This document shows positions 17,685 to 28,548 of a DNA stretch of 33,342 nucleotides, piece after piece. Made by a program: the position numbers and the translations under genes. Numbering within the stretch: position 1 is the stretch's first letter; each line of letters starts with the position of its first letter. The stretch comes from Tannerella sp. Its GTDB lineage: Bacteria > Bacteroidota > Bacteroidia > Bacteroidales > Tannerellaceae. The stretch covers positions 1 through 33,342 of the forward strand of contig JAITPV010000251.1 of assembly GCA_031289275.1 (NCBI GenBank), read 5' to 3'. Below the pieces are notes generated by a model. That model was not told where the DNA came from and ran no database searches. It worked only from the letters and a program-made list of their open reading frames with translations.

Positions 17685-19019
17685 ATGCTGAGAACCTTTC
17701 GAACCGGTGGTATTCATCCACCAGAAAACAAACGGTCGGCGAATCAAAAAATCGCTTTTCTGCCGATACCCGAACACGTCATTATTCCGTTGAACCAACA
17801 TGCCGGCGCACCGGCCGAGGCGATTGTCCGGAAAGGCGACGCCGTCAAGGTGGGCACGTTGCTGGCCAAAGCCGGTGGATTTGTGTCGGCAAACATCCAC
17901 TCTCCCGTATCCGGTGTTGTTCGGAAAATCGGTGACGCCCTCCAGGGAAACGGAACCTCTTCGCCGGCTGTCTATATTGACGTAGAAGGGGATGTATGGG
18001 AAGAAACCATAGACCGCAGTCCGGCATTGATAAAAGACTGTGCTCTTTCGGGGAAAGAAATTATTGGTAAAATTGCAGAGGCCGGTATTGTCGGATTGGG
18101 CGGAGCCACGTTTCCGGCGCATGTCAAATTGTCGCCGCCTCCCGGCAATAAAGCCGGCGTGTTGATCGTAAACGCTGTGGAATGTGAACCATACCTCACA
18201 TCCGACCATTCGTTGATGATGGAAAAAGGCGAAGAGATATTGGTAGGCATTCGCTTGTTGATGAAAGCCATACAAGTAGACCGCGCCATTATCGGAATAG
18301 AAAGAAATAAACAAGACGCGATCACCCATCTGACTTCCCTGGTATCCTGTGGGTATCCGGGAATAGAAGTGATACCGTTGAAAGTGAAATATCCGCAAGG
18401 TAGCGAGAAACACCTGATAGAAGCCGTCATACGCCGTCAGGTAAAAAGTGAATCCCTCCCTATTTCCGTAGGGGCGGTAGTCCAGAATGTCGGTACGGTT
18501 TTCGCCGCATATGAAGCGGTGCAAAAAAACAAGCCGTTGATAGAAAGGATAGTTACAGTTACCGGCAAAGAGATTGACTGGCCATCCAATCTGCGGGTAC
18601 GCATCGGAACGCCCGTTCGTGAACTGATCGCTGCCGCCGGGGGACTTCCGGAGACAACCGGCAAGATTATCGGCGGCGGCCCGATGATGGGACGGGCGTT
18701 CGTTAGTGCGGATGTGCCGGTAACAAAGGGCTGTTCCGGCATTTTACTCCTTCCCCGGAAAGACGTTGCCCGTAAACCCATGACGGATTGTATCCGGTGT
18801 GCCAAATGCGTGCGTGCCTGTCCGATGCGGTTAAATCCGAGCCTGTTGATGGATGTCACGATCTATGAGAAATGGACGGTTGCCGAAGATAATTATATCG
18901 TTGACTGCATCGAATGTGGTTCGTGCAGCTATACCTGTCCGGCCTGTCGTCCGTTATTGGATTATATCCGTTCGGGTAAAACGAAAGTGAAGGAACTTAT
19001 CCGTACCCGAAAATCATAA
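17685..19019 (+). CDS. rnfC: Electron transport complex subunit RnfC
   Basis: 444 aa; 'GIHPPENK', 'GLGGATFPAHVKL', 'VNAVECEPYLTSD', CIRCAKCVRACP. Confidence 0.94.
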   Translation: MLRTFRTGGIHPPENKRSANQKIAFLPIPEHVIIPLNQHAGAPAEAIVRKGDAVKVGTLLAKAGGFVSANIHSPVSGVVRKIGDALQGNGTSSPAVYIDVEGDVWEETIDRSPALIKDCALSGKEIIGKIAEAGIVGLGGATFPAHVKLSPPPGNKAGVLIVNAVECEPYLTSDHSLMMEKGEEILVGIRLLMKAIQVDRAIIGIERNKQDAITHLTSLVSCGYPGIEVIPLKVKYPQGSEKHLIEAVIRRQVKSESLPISVGAVVQNVGTVFAAYEAVQKNKPLIERIVTVTGKEIDWPSNLRVRIGTPVRELIAAAGGLPETTGKIIGGGPMMGRAFVSADVPVTKGCSGILLLPRKDVARKPMTDCIRCAKCVRACPMRLNPSLLMDVTIYEKWTVAEDNYIVDCIECGSCSYTCPACRPLLDYIRSGKTKVKELIRTRKS

Positions 19020-19033
19020 AAACAAAGTAATTA

Positions 19034-19999
19034 ATGGAAAATCAATTCATCATATCCCAATCACCCCACATTCACAGTGGCGACAGTATCCGTAAAAACA
19101 TGTACGGCGTGCTGGTTGCGTTGCTCCCGTCATTCCTGGTCTCTATCTGGTTTTTCGGTTTGGGTGCGCTGATTGTCACAGGCGTATCTGTGGTATCCTG
19201 TCTCTTGTGCGAATATCTGATACAGCGGTTTTTATTAAAGAAGGAGCCAACCATCCGGGATGGTTCGGCCATCCTGACGGGCGTTTTGCTGGCATTCTGC
19301 CTGCCTTCCAACTTGCCTGTCTGGATCATCGTTTTAGGGGCTATTGTTGCTATTGGCGTCGGCAAAATGAGTTTCGGCGGATTGGGAAACAATCCCTTCA
19401 ATCCGGCATTGGTCGGGCGCGTCTTCCTGTTGATTTCTTTTCCTGTCCGGATGACGCTTTGGCCGCGTCCGATGACATGGAATACGGCCTATATGGATGC
19501 GGAAACAGCGGCTACGCCGTTGGCCACCCTGAAAGGACATTCGATAGCGCTCCCTGACCTTACGGATATGCTGCTGGGAAATATGGGCGGTTCGTTGGGC
19601 GAAGCTTCCGTTATCGCCTTGTTGATCGGGCTGGCTTACCTGCTGATCCGGAAAATCATCACGTGGCATATTCCCGTAAGTATCCTGCTGACCGTATTCG
19701 TTTTCACCGATATACTCCATTGGGTAGACCCGGCGACCTGTCTTTCGCCAGTTGTTCATTTGTGCACGGGCGGATTGCTGTTGGGCGCCGTCTTTATGGC
19801 CACCGACTATGTGACATCTCCGATGACCGTTCCCGGCATGTGGGTGTACGGGGCAGGTATCGGGATCATTACGGTGCTGATCCGCGTGTTCGGCTCCTAT
19901 CCGGAAGGCGTATCGTTCGCCATCTTGATTATGAACGCCTTTACGCCGCTTATCAACACCTATGTTAAACCTAAAAGATATGGAGGAATAAAAAAATAA
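19034..19999 (+). CDS. rnfD: Electron transport complex subunit RnfD
   Basis: 321 aa; multi-TM, 'GGLGNNPFNPALVGRVFLLISFP', 'ATDYVTSPMTVPG'. Confidence 0.93.
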   Translation: MENQFIISQSPHIHSGDSIRKNMYGVLVALLPSFLVSIWFFGLGALIVTGVSVVSCLLCEYLIQRFLLKKEPTIRDGSAILTGVLLAFCLPSNLPVWIIVLGAIVAIGVGKMSFGGLGNNPFNPALVGRVFLLISFPVRMTLWPRPMTWNTAYMDAETAATPLATLKGHSIALPDLTDMLLGNMGGSLGEASVIALLIGLAYLLIRKIITWHIPVSILLTVFVFTDILHWVDPATCLSPVVHLCTGGLLLGAVFMATDYVTSPMTVPGMWVYGAGIGIITVLIRVFGSYPEGVSFAILIMNAFTPLINTYVKPKRYGGIKK

Positions 20000-20676
20000 T
20001 GGCAAGGTTAGAGTCAAATTTCACCAATATGCTGCTTGTCCTTACGGGCATATCCTTATTTGCCGCGATCACGCTGGCATCCGTCTATACGGCAACCAAG
20101 GAGCCGATTGAAGCGTCAAAAACAGCCGGACAACAACGCGCCGTTCACGAGGTGCTACCGCCGTATGAACGTTTGAGCGAGCCGGAACCGGTGGAGGTCA
20201 AAGGCGTGGGGACATTGGAGTTATACAAGGCCTACGATCGCGATGATCATTTTGTGGGTGCGGCCGTAAAGTCATTTTCTAAAAACGGCTTCAACGGCGA
20301 AATAAAAATCATTGTCGGGTTCGATGAAAAAGGAAATATCATCAATTATTCCGTATTGGAACAAAAGGAAACGCCCGGATTAGGGACGAAAATGGTTGAC
20401 TGGTTCAAACCGGTCGTTCAAACCAAAAAAAGTCTGGTCGAAAGGATCACAGGCTATGAAGTGGCCGCCGGGGAAAGGAAAAGTTCGGTGCTCGGCAAAA
20501 ATCCGGCCACCGACCCATTGACCGTCTCCCAGGATGGGGGCGATACGGATGCCATTACGGCGGCGACGATCAGTAGCCGCGCTTTTCTGGAAGCCGTACG
20601 CAACGCCTATGCCGTCTATAAAAATAACCCGGATGCCGTCAGCGGCGCAACGTCCGCTTCCGGCAGTGAAAATTAA
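19999..20676 (+). CDS. rnfG: Electron transport complex subunit RnfG (FMN-binding)
   Basis: 225 aa; 'ETPGLGTKM', 'TDAITAATISSRAFLEAVRNA'; ATG overlaps rnfD stop. Confidence 0.92.
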   Translation: MARLESNFTNMLLVLTGISLFAAITLASVYTATKEPIEASKTAGQQRAVHEVLPPYERLSEPEPVEVKGVGTLELYKAYDRDDHFVGAAVKSFSKNGFNGEIKIIVGFDEKGNIINYSVLEQKETPGLGTKMVDWFKPVVQTKKSLVERITGYEVAAGERKSSVLGKNPATDPLTVSQDGGDTDAITAATISSRAFLEAVRNAYAVYKNNPDAVSGATSASGSEN

Positions 20677-20713
20677 TCCGCTAAACAGAGAAAGAAAACA
20701 GAGAAAGAAATAT

Positions 20714-21310
20714 ATGAATACAAGCGACAACAACCTCAAAATCCTGTTGAACGGGCTACTGAAAGAAAATCCCATTTTCGTTCTTTTGCTGGGTATGTGT
20801 CCGACATTGGGCACCACCTCTTCCGCCCTGAACGGGTTGAGCATGGGCTTAGCAACCACCTTTGTGTTGATTTGTTCCAATATGGCCATATCATCGTTGA
20901 AAAATCTTATTCCGGATAAAGTACGTATCCCGGCCTACATTGTGGTTATTGCCACGTTCGTCACCATGGTAGAAATGGTTATGCAGGCCTATATTCCAGC
21001 TTTATTCAGCAGCTTGGGACTGTTTATCCCGTTGATTGTAGTCAACTGTATCGTGTTGGGACGCGCCGAAACCTTTGCCGCTCAAAACAATGTGTTCAAA
21101 TCCATGCTTGATGGAGTCGGGATCGGAGCCGGATTTACGTTTGCACTGACATTGTTAGGCACTGTCCGCGAGCTGCTCGGAACCGGAAAAGTGTTCGGTT
21201 TTCCCGTATATCCCGAATCCTATGGCATCCTGATCATGGTGCTTGCCCCGGGTGCATTCATCGCATTGGGATATTTAATTGCCGTTATTAATAAAATAAG
21301 AAAAGCATAA
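20714..21310 (+). CDS. rnfE: Electron transport complex subunit RnfE
   Basis: Start [44 protein letters not shown] track start 20534 lies inside rnfG. Confidence 0.93.
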   Translation: MNTSDNNLKILLNGLLKENPIFVLLLGMCPTLGTTSSALNGLSMGLATTFVLICSNMAISSLKNLIPDKVRIPAYIVVIATFVTMVEMVMQAYIPALFSSLGLFIPLIVVNCIVLGRAETFAAQNNVFKSMLDGVGIGAGFTFALTLLGTVRELLGTGKVFGFPVYPESYGILIMVLAPGAFIALGYLIAVINKIRKA

Positions 21311-21315
21311 CCGTC

Positions 21316-21891
21316 ATGATGACCTACATACTCATATTTATCAGCGCCGTTTTTGTCAACAACATCGTCCTGGCGCAGTTTTTAGGGATATGTCCCTTCC
21401 TTGGGATTTCCAAAAAAATAGAAACGGCCACCGGCATGAGTGGCGCCGTAGCCTTTGTGATGACCATCTCCACGATTATCACCTGTATCATTCGGAAAAC
21501 CGTCTTGGAACCGTTTCATATCGAATTTCTGCAAACCATCGTTTTTATTCTTATCATTGCCTCGCTGGTACAATTAGTGGAGATTATCCTGAAAAAAATA
21601 TCGCCGGCCCTGTATCAGTCCTTAGGCGTGTTTTTACCGCTGATTACCACGAACTGTACGATTCTGGGGGTCGCCATTATGGTCATTCAAAAAGAGCTTA
21701 ATTTACTGGAAAGCGTCATCTTTGCCATTTCCACGGCGATAGGTTTCGGATTGGCGCTGATTCTGTTTGCCGGCATCCGCGAACAACTGAGCATGGTCAA
21801 ACTTCCGAAAGGAATGGAGGGGATTCCCATTGCGCTGATTGTGGCCGGACTGCTGGCGATGGCCTTTATGGGATTTTCAGGTATCGTGTGA
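21316..21891 (+). CDS. rnfA: Electron transport complex subunit RnfA
   Basis: 191 aa; '[29 protein letters not shown]', '[14 protein letters not shown]'. Confidence 0.94.
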   Translation: MMTYILIFISAVFVNNIVLAQFLGICPFLGISKKIETATGMSGAVAFVMTISTIITCIIRKTVLEPFHIEFLQTIVFILIIASLVQLVEIILKKISPALYQSLGVFLPLITTNCTILGVAIMVIQKELNLLESVIFAISTAIGFGLALILFAGIREQLSMVKLPKGMEGIPIALIVAGLLAMAFMGFSGIV

Positions 21892-21915
21892 CAACTCACG
21901 GTTGCAAATCGTAAA

Positions 21916-21999
21916 TTTACTGCTGTAAAATGTGGATTTACTGCTGTAAATTGTGAATCTACTGCTGTAAACCGTGGATTTACTGCTGTAAATCGTGGG
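21916..21999. repeat. 21-bp tandem array, 4 copies, unit TTTACTGCTGTAAAnnGTGGA
   Basis: TTTAC-TGCT-GTAAA hairpins at 21916, 21937, 21958 (TCTAC variant), 21979; exact 21-bp spacing. Confidence 0.93.
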
Positions 22000-22134
22000 C
22001 GGTCGCCTGATTTACCAAAATTTCTATTTGTGTCCGACAGGCGCAAAATAAATTCCTGCAAAGGATGCAATGGGTTGATTATTTTTCATACATTTGCCGT
22101 GATAAATATCATCTCGATTAATATCCGAATATAT

Positions 22135-24663
22135 ATGAAAACAAAATTGATTTTTATAATTGCTATTATGGTGATGTTCACGGCATGTCAGCGGTCGCTG
22201 CCGGTGATTGTGTGCAGCGATCAGGCTTCGGCAACCGAACGTCTGGCTGTGAAGGAACTGCGCCGATACCTTTATCTGCGTACAGGTGAGTTGGCCGAAA
22301 TAAGAGAATCGTCCGAAGCGGCAACGCGCCCCTCTTACGCTATTGAGTTGCACAAAGATGATGCGCTTGGCGAAGAGTGTTATCAGTTGAAAACCTCCGG
22401 TCGACAGTTGCGTATCGTCGGCGGTTCGGACAAAGCGCTGCTTTACGGCGTTTACAAATTTGCCGAACACTTGGGCATACGTTTTTACTTGCATGGCGAT
22501 GTTGTTCCCGACGAGCAACTGACCGCGTTCGTCATGCCCAAATTGGACGAAACACATGCGCCACTCTTTGCTACACGGGGCATTCAGCCGTTTCACGACT
22601 TTCCCGAAGGTCCTGACTGGTGGACAAGCAACGCTTACAAAGCCGTGCTGGCGCAGTTACCCAAGATGGGCATGAATTTCATCGGTTTTCATAACTATCC
22701 ACATCCGGAACCGATGATATGGATGGGTATGCAAGACGATATGGACGACGCCGGACTCGTGAAAACAGCTTATCCCGCAAGGCATTTCTATACCATGGAG
22801 TACAAAGACTGGAATTGGGGATGGAGCTACCATACCAACTGCCGCACGAGCGATTATTCTTTCGGCGCCTCCCAATGGTACCCAAAAGATGTCTATGGTC
22901 CTGTGTATATGGACGGAAAAGGCTGCGATACCATCAATGAAGCGCAAAATATCGACCTGTATAACACGTCGGCAGCTTTCTTTGGCGATGTGTTCGCATA
23001 CGCCCGCCAAATGGGTGTAAAAGTGTGCATTGGCACGGAAACGCCAATGGGTTTGTCGGAACCTTCGCTCGGCATATTGAAAAAAAGAGGTCTGAACTTG
23101 AATGATACCGCCACCGTTCGCCGCTTGTATGAAGGCACTTTCGCCTGGGTGAAAAAACATTACGCAGTGGACTATTACTGGTTGTGGACACATGAAGGCT
23201 GGACTTGGGGCGGCAATACCCAAAAAGACATCGATGCTGTGGTTGCCGACATGCAAGCGGCGCTCGGCGCGCTGAAGAACGTGAACGCCGGTTTCGGTCT
23301 TGCTACCTGTGGATGGGTGCTGGGACCTCAACAAGACCGCGCGCTGTTTGACAATTATCTGCCGAAGACTATACCTTTCAGCTGCATCAACCGCGAAGTG
23401 GGTTATGCACCGCTCGACCCGGGCTTTACCTCTATTGCAGGGCGTCCCAAGTGGGCTATCCCCTGGTTGGAAGACGACCCCTCAATGATTGTCCCGCAAC
23501 TGTGGGCAGGGCGTATGCGCCGCGATGCCGCCGACGCGCTGGCTTACGGCTGCGACGGACTCATCGGTATCCACTGGCGGACACAGACCATCGCGCCCAA
23601 TATAGCCGCATTAGCCAAAGCCGGATGGGAACAACAGCCGTGGAACACCACGCAGGGACAAGCAATGACCCGCGCACAAGCCGATGCAAACGCGCTGACG
23701 CCCGAACGCGACCTCGATGCAAGGGATTTCTACACCGACTGGGCGCTCAGCGAGTTTGGAGCCGAAGTGGGCGCGCAAATGGCCGAAATATTCCTCCGCC
23801 TTGATGGAACCACGCCGGAGGATGGCAAAACAAGCAGAAAAGTCAATTTACCGACGCCTGCCACTTGGGTGGACGGTCCGGGCAGCGTGAGAGCTGACGA
23901 ACTGTCGTGGAGCGAGCGCAAAGCCGACTACGCTTTTGTGGATGAGATAGAAGCCTTGCGTCCCTTAGTCAAAGGAGCAGGCAACATGGCACGTTTCGAC
24001 TATTGGCTCAACCAGTTTCGTTATTTGCGGGCAACAGGCGAACTGAGCTGTACCTGGGGCGTATATTACTACAAACAAATTAAAGCTGTTCGCGAAGCAA
24101 AGCAGGAGGAAAAACAAGCATTGGCAAAGAGTCTCTTGCTGCCATTGCGGATACAAATGGTGAACCAAATGCGTGAAGTTCACCGTCATCTGTTTGCCGC
24201 CATCAATACCTACGGCGAGCTGGGCAATCTGACTAACTGGCAACAGCACAACATAAACCTGCTGCTCGTCTCGCCCGAAGCAGAGTTGAAAGAATTACTC
24301 GGAGAAGAGCTTCCGCCGGAAGCTTATCCGGACGCTACGCCCGTCTATACCGCACGCATCATCGCCCCCGAAGTGCGTAGCGTTATCGACCGTGGCGAAA
24401 CGCTGGACATGACGGTCATCATCACAGACGACGCACCGGTATCTGCCGTGCTGAAATATAGACCCTTGGGCAGAGGCGGCTTTCTGACTGCCGACTTGCA
24501 GCACATCGACCGGCGGGTTTACCAAGCCACGCTTCCCTCTGTGGTAACGGACGATTTTGAATATTACATCGAAGTACAGCAAGCATCAGGCGCCACGCTC
24601 CGTTATCCGGCTACGGCGCCCGATCTGAACCAGACGGTAGTAGTAGTAGACAACGGAAAGTGA
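22135..24663 (+). CDS. Large lipoprotein, predicted glycoside hydrolase-like with GH67-type N-terminal domain
   Basis: 842 aa from ATG 22135; lipobox 'MVMFTAC'; 'PVIVCSDQASATERLAVKELRRYLYLRTGELAEI' resembles alpha-glucuronidase N-domain; 'YYWLWTHEGWTWGG'. Confidence 0.6.
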   Translation: MKTKLIFIIAIMVMFTACQRSLPVIVCSDQASATERLAVKELRRYLYLRTGELAEIRESSEAATRPSYAIELHKDDALGEECYQLKTSGRQLRIVGGSDKALLYGVYKFAEHLGIRFYLHGDVVPDEQLTAFVMPKLDETHAPLFATRGIQPFHDFPEGPDWWTSNAYKAVLAQLPKMGMNFIGFHNYPHPEPMIWMGMQDDMDDAGLVKTAYPARHFYTMEYKDWNWGWSYHTNCRTSDYSFGASQWYPKDVYGPVYMDGKGCDTINEAQNIDLYNTSAAFFGDVFAYARQMGVKVCIGTETPMGLSEPSLGILKKRGLNLNDTATVRRLYEGTFAWVKKHYAVDYYWLWTHEGWTWGGNTQKDIDAVVADMQAALGALKNVNAGFGLATCGWVLGPQQDRALFDNYLPKTIPFSCINREVGYAPLDPGFTSIAGRPKWAIPWLEDDPSMIVPQLWAGRMRRDAADALAYGCDGLIGIHWRTQTIAPNIAALAKAGWEQQPWNTTQGQAMTRAQADANALTPERDLDARDFYTDWALSEFGAEVGAQMAEIFLRLDGTTPEDGKTSRKVNLPTPATWVDGPGSVRADELSWSERKADYAFVDEIEALRPLVKGAGNMARFDYWLNQFRYLRATGELSCTWGVYYYKQIKAVREAKQEEKQALAKSLLLPLRIQMVNQMREVHRHLFAAINTYGELGNLTNWQQHNINLLLVSPEAELKELLGEELPPEAYPDATPVYTARIIAPEVRSVIDRGETLDMTVIITDDAPVSAVLKYRPLGRGGFLTADLQHIDRRVYQATLPSVVTDDFEYYIEVQQASGATLRYPATAPDLNQTVVVVDNGK

Positions 24664-24729
24664 AAGTTATCCACATGGATACGACAACAGCATCATTGAA
24701 TTTTTGAATCTTTGAATTATTAAATATAT

Positions 24730-25752
24730 ATGGGAAAGAGAATTTTAGTTACGGGAGGCGTCGGATACATCGGGTCTCACACGGTGGTTGAACTGCAAAA
24801 CGCCGGGTACGAAGTCGTCATCATCGACAATTTGTCCAATTCCAACGAACAAGTGTTGGATGGTATTGAAAAAATAACCGGCATCCGTCCGGTATTCAAG
24901 AAACTGGATTGCAATGACAAGCCGGGGCTGGAAGAACTGTTCCGCGCCCATTCCGGCATAAGGGGAATCATCCATTTTGCCGCCAGCAAGGCCGTAGGCG
25001 AATCGGTGCAACAACCGTTGAAGTATTACCGGAATAACCTTGTGACGCTGCTCAACCTGTTGGATTTGATGCCTGCGTTTGGCGTGGAAGGGATTGTTTT
25101 TTCATCCTCCTGCACCGTCTACGGGCAACCGGACGTGCTTCCCGTGACCGAAGATGCACCGGTCAAACCGGCTCTTTCGCCTTACGGAAACACCAAACAG
25201 ATCAGCGAAGAGATTATCCGCGATACCATCCATGCCGGCGCCGCGTTCCGGAGCATTCTCCTGCGCTACTTCAACCCCATCGGCGCCCATCCGAGCGCCG
25301 CCATCGGCGAATTGCCGCTCGGCGTGCCGCAAAACCTGGTGCCGTTCCTGACACAGACCGCCGCCGGTATCCGTCCCGAACTGAGCGTGTTCGGCAATGA
25401 CTATGATACGCCGGACGGTTCCTGCATACGCGATTATATTAATGTGGTGGATTTGGCCAGGGCGCACGTGATTGCAATGAACCGGATGCTGGACAGCCGG
25501 TCGGACGCAAATCTCGAAGTCTTCAACCTGGGAACCGGTCGCGGCGTGTCGGTACTCGAACTCATCCATGCCTTTGAAAAAAGTACGGGCATCAACGTTC
25601 CGCACAAAATAGTCGCTCGCCGCGAAGGAGACATCGAAAAAGTGTGGGCAGACCCTACACGCGCCAACGAAATATTGGGTTGGACGGCGAAAGAAACACT
25701 TGAAGACACGCTCCGTTCGGCATGGAAATGGCAAGAAAAAGGGATAAAATAA
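24730..25752 (+). CDS. galE: UDP-glucose 4-epimerase
   Basis: 340 aa; 'ILVTGGVGYIGSHTVVELQNAGYEVVIIDNLSNS', 'SSSCTVYGQP', 'LRYFNPIGAHPSA'. Confidence 0.95.
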   Translation: MGKRILVTGGVGYIGSHTVVELQNAGYEVVIIDNLSNSNEQVLDGIEKITGIRPVFKKLDCNDKPGLEELFRAHSGIRGIIHFAASKAVGESVQQPLKYYRNNLVTLLNLLDLMPAFGVEGIVFSSSCTVYGQPDVLPVTEDAPVKPALSPYGNTKQISEEIIRDTIHAGAAFRSILLRYFNPIGAHPSAAIGELPLGVPQNLVPFLTQTAAGIRPELSVFGNDYDTPDGSCIRDYINVVDLARAHVIAMNRMLDSRSDANLEVFNLGTGRGVSVLELIHAFEKSTGINVPHKIVARREGDIEKVWADPTRANEILGWTAKETLEDTLRSAWKWQEKGIK

Positions 25753-25755
25753 TTT

Positions 25756-26007
25756 TCAAAGTTTAAATATGGCTTCCACTTTTTCGAGCGTTACGGCGCC
25801 TTCGCTCACTTTCACCTCGTCCGCATAGAACGTCGGGACGTAATAATAGTCGTATCGGTTGGCCGTTTCCGGTTCTTTGGACTCTTCAATGGTTTCAATC
25901 TCGATATCCTTATATTCGTCCTGCCGTTTTAATGCTTCAATGAATGAAAATGCTTGTCTGCAATACGGACAATTCTCCAGATAAAATAATTTGATATGCT
26001 TCTTCAT
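25756..26007 (-). CDS. Glutaredoxin/thioredoxin-like small protein
   Basis: 83 aa; 'LFYLENCPYCRQAFSFIEAL' CPYC motif, 'YYVPTFYADEV' cis-Pro region. Confidence 0.85.
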   Translation of the reverse strand: MKKHIKLFYLENCPYCRQAFSFIEALKRQDEYKDIEIETIEESKEPETANRYDYYYVPTFYADEVKVSEGAVTLEKVEAIFKL

Positions 26008-26247
26008 CTCTTTTATTCTTATAAATAGCCCTCAAAGATACGGTTTTTTGACGAAAATTATCTGTGAACATAAAACTTTTTGAACTTTTCTGTTTTTTCA
26101 TAAAGAAGAATTTCTTACCTTTGCCACCTTAAAAATAATCAAAAAAACATAGTAATTGAACTATTCATCCGCTACGGTTGTTATATAAACAAATTGAGTG
26201 GAGTAATATAAAAAATGCAGTGAAAATTAATATCTTATTGATGAATT

Positions 26248-28518
26248 ATGAGTGAATATCTTGATTTAATTACCCAATGTTACGATACATTGGTGAGATC
26301 GGCCAATCATATGCGGAATTTTATGGGACGTCCGATGACTCTTGCAGAGAAAATTCTTTATGCCCACCTCTACCATCAGCCGGGCGAGAATGTCTATGAA
26401 CGTGGCGTAGCATACGCCAATTTCCGTCCCGACCGTGTGGCCATGCAGGATGCTACGGCGCAGATGGCATTGTTGCAATTCATGAATGCCGGACGCGAAA
26501 CGTCCGCCGTTCCTGTCACCGTGCATTGTGACCACCTGATACAAGCCTACAAGGGGGAGGCTGAAGATTTGATAACGGCCGAAACGACCAACCGGGAAGT
26601 ATACGACTTTCTCCGCATGGTATGCAGCAAATACGGCCTCGGTTTTTGGAAACCCGGAGCCGGGATTATTCATCAGGTCGTGCTGGAAAACTATGCTTTT
26701 CCGGGAGGCATGATGATCGGAACCGATTCGCACACTCCCAATGCCGGAGGATTGGGCATGATTGCCATCGGAGTAGGAGGGGCGGATGCGGTCGATGTAA
26801 TGACCGATATGGAATGGGAACTGAAAATGCCGAATATCATCGGCGTAAATCTGACCGGAGAACTTTCCGACTGGGTGTCGCCCAAGGACGTGATACTCCA
26901 GTTGGCCGGCATCCTTACCGTCAAAGGCGGAACGAATGCCATTATCGAATACTTCGGGCCGGGCGCCGCAACCCTCTCGGCGACGGGAAAAGCAACCATC
27001 TGTAACATGGGCGCAGAAGTAGGTGCGACGACCTCGATCTTCCCTTACGACGAAGAAATGAAGAAATACCTTGTGGCTACCGGACGCGAAAAGATTGCCG
27101 ATCTGGCCGATTCCATCAGCGGCTACCTCAGAGCCGATCCGGAGGTAGAGGCGCGGCCTTCACAGTATTATAACCGGATCATAGAGATCAACCTTTCCAA
27201 ACTGGAGCCATACCTGAACGGGCCATTCACGCCGGATGCCGCTACGCCTCTATCCGACTTTGCCAAAAAAGTGGAAGCACACGGCTTTCCGCGCCGGATG
27301 GAAGTAGGATTGATCGGTTCCTGCACAAATTCATCCTATCAGGATATGAGCCGCGCGGCTTCATTGGCGCAGCAAGTGGTGGATAAGAAACTGAAAATCG
27401 CCAGCCCGCTTATTGTCAATCCGGGTTCCGCACTCATTCGCGATACGGCCGAACGGGACGGCATGATACAACTTTTCAAGCAAATCGGCGGAACCATTAT
27501 GACCAACGCCTGCGGCCCCTGTATCGGACAGTGGAAACGGGTCTCCGACGACAACTCGCGCCCCAATTCCATCGTCACGTCATTCAACCGTAATTTCGCA
27601 AAACGGGTCGACGGCAATCCGAACACCTATGCTTTTGTGGCTTCACCGGAACTAACCCTGGCGCTTACCATCGCCGGAGACTTGCGTTTCAACCCGCTCA
27701 AGGACAGCTTGATCAATATGGACGGCGAATTGGTGAAGTTAGATCCTCCGACCGGCGACACGCTTCCGCCCCTTGGTTTTGTTGTAGAAAACGAAGGATT
27801 CATTGCTCCCGAATACTGTACGGACGAGATTGTTATCGCTCCGGATTCCGAGCGTCTGCAACGTCTGGAGCCTTTCGCTCCCTGGGATGAAAAGGATTTC
27901 ACGAGTATGCCGCTGCTTATTAAGGTGCAGGGCAAATGTACGACCGACCATATCTCCATGGCCGGCCCCTGGTTGCGCTACCGCGGGCATTTGGAGAATA
28001 TATCGGGTAATTTGCTGATGGGCGCCATGAGCGTATTCAACAGCAAAACCAATGAGGTGAAAAATCAATTGAACGGCGCCAAGGGAAGTGTATCGGCCGT
28101 GGCGAAAGCCTATAAATCCGCAGGCATCGGCTCCGCAGTGATTGCAGAAGAGAATTACGGCGAAGGCTCCTCACGCGAACATGCGGCGATGGAACCACGT
28201 TTCCTGAATGTTCATCTGGTGCTCGCCAAGTCTTTTGCCCGTATCCACGAAACGAACCTGAAGAAGCAAGGCATGTTGGCGTTGACATTCGTCAATCCGA
28301 GTGATTATGATAACATTCGGGAAGACGACCGGTTGAGCGTACGGGGATTGCAGACTTTTGCACCCGGCAAGTCGCTGATAATCGTATCGGAGCACAGCAA
28401 TGGCACGTTGGACGTATTTCCGGTCAACCATACATATAATGAAATGCAGATCGCATGGTTTCGCGCCGGCTCGGCATTGAACTATAATGCCCTCAACCGT
28501 GCACAGGCGCAGGCATGA
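26248..28518 (+). CDS. acn: Aconitate hydratase (mitochondrial-type aconitase)
   Basis: 756 aa; '[30 protein letters not shown]', '[18 protein letters not shown]', '[16 protein letters not shown]'. Confidence 0.94.
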   Translation: MSEYLDLITQCYDTLVRSANHMRNFMGRPMTLAEKILYAHLYHQPGENVYERGVAYANFRPDRVAMQDATAQMALLQFMNAGRETSAVPVTVHCDHLIQAYKGEAEDLITAETTNREVYDFLRMVCSKYGLGFWKPGAGIIHQVVLENYAFPGGMMIGTDSHTPNAGGLGMIAIGVGGADAVDVMTDMEWELKMPNIIGVNLTGELSDWVSPKDVILQLAGILTVKGGTNAIIEYFGPGAATLSATGKATICNMGAEVGATTSIFPYDEEMKKYLVATGREKIADLADSISGYLRADPEVEARPSQYYNRIIEINLSKLEPYLNGPFTPDAATPLSDFAKKVEAHGFPRRMEVGLIGSCTNSSYQDMSRAASLAQQVVDKKLKIASPLIVNPGSALIRDTAERDGMIQLFKQIGGTIMTNACGPCIGQWKRVSDDNSRPNSIVTSFNRNFAKRVDGNPNTYAFVASPELTLALTIAGDLRFNPLKDSLINMDGELVKLDPPTGDTLPPLGFVVENEGFIAPEYCTDEIVIAPDSERLQRLEPFAPWDEKDFTSMPLLIKVQGKCTTDHISMAGPWLRYRGHLENISGNLLMGAMSVFNSKTNEVKNQLNGAKGSVSAVAKAYKSAGIGSAVIAEENYGEGSSREHAAMEPRFLNVHLVLAKSFARIHETNLKKQGMLALTFVNPSDYDNIREDDRLSVRGLQTFAPGKSLIIVSEHSNGTLDVFPVNHTYNEMQIAWFRAGSALNYNALNRAQAQA

Positions 28519-28548
28519 ACCGATGTATTCACCGTAGCATTGTATAAG

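Noticed and set aside
20534-20713. N-terminal extension of rnfE
   Set aside because: Overlaps rnfG in another frame; canonical start at 20714.
26124-26247. Riboswitch in the ~120-nt acn leader
   Set aside because: AT-rich leader with no recognisable conserved motif or strong hairpin.
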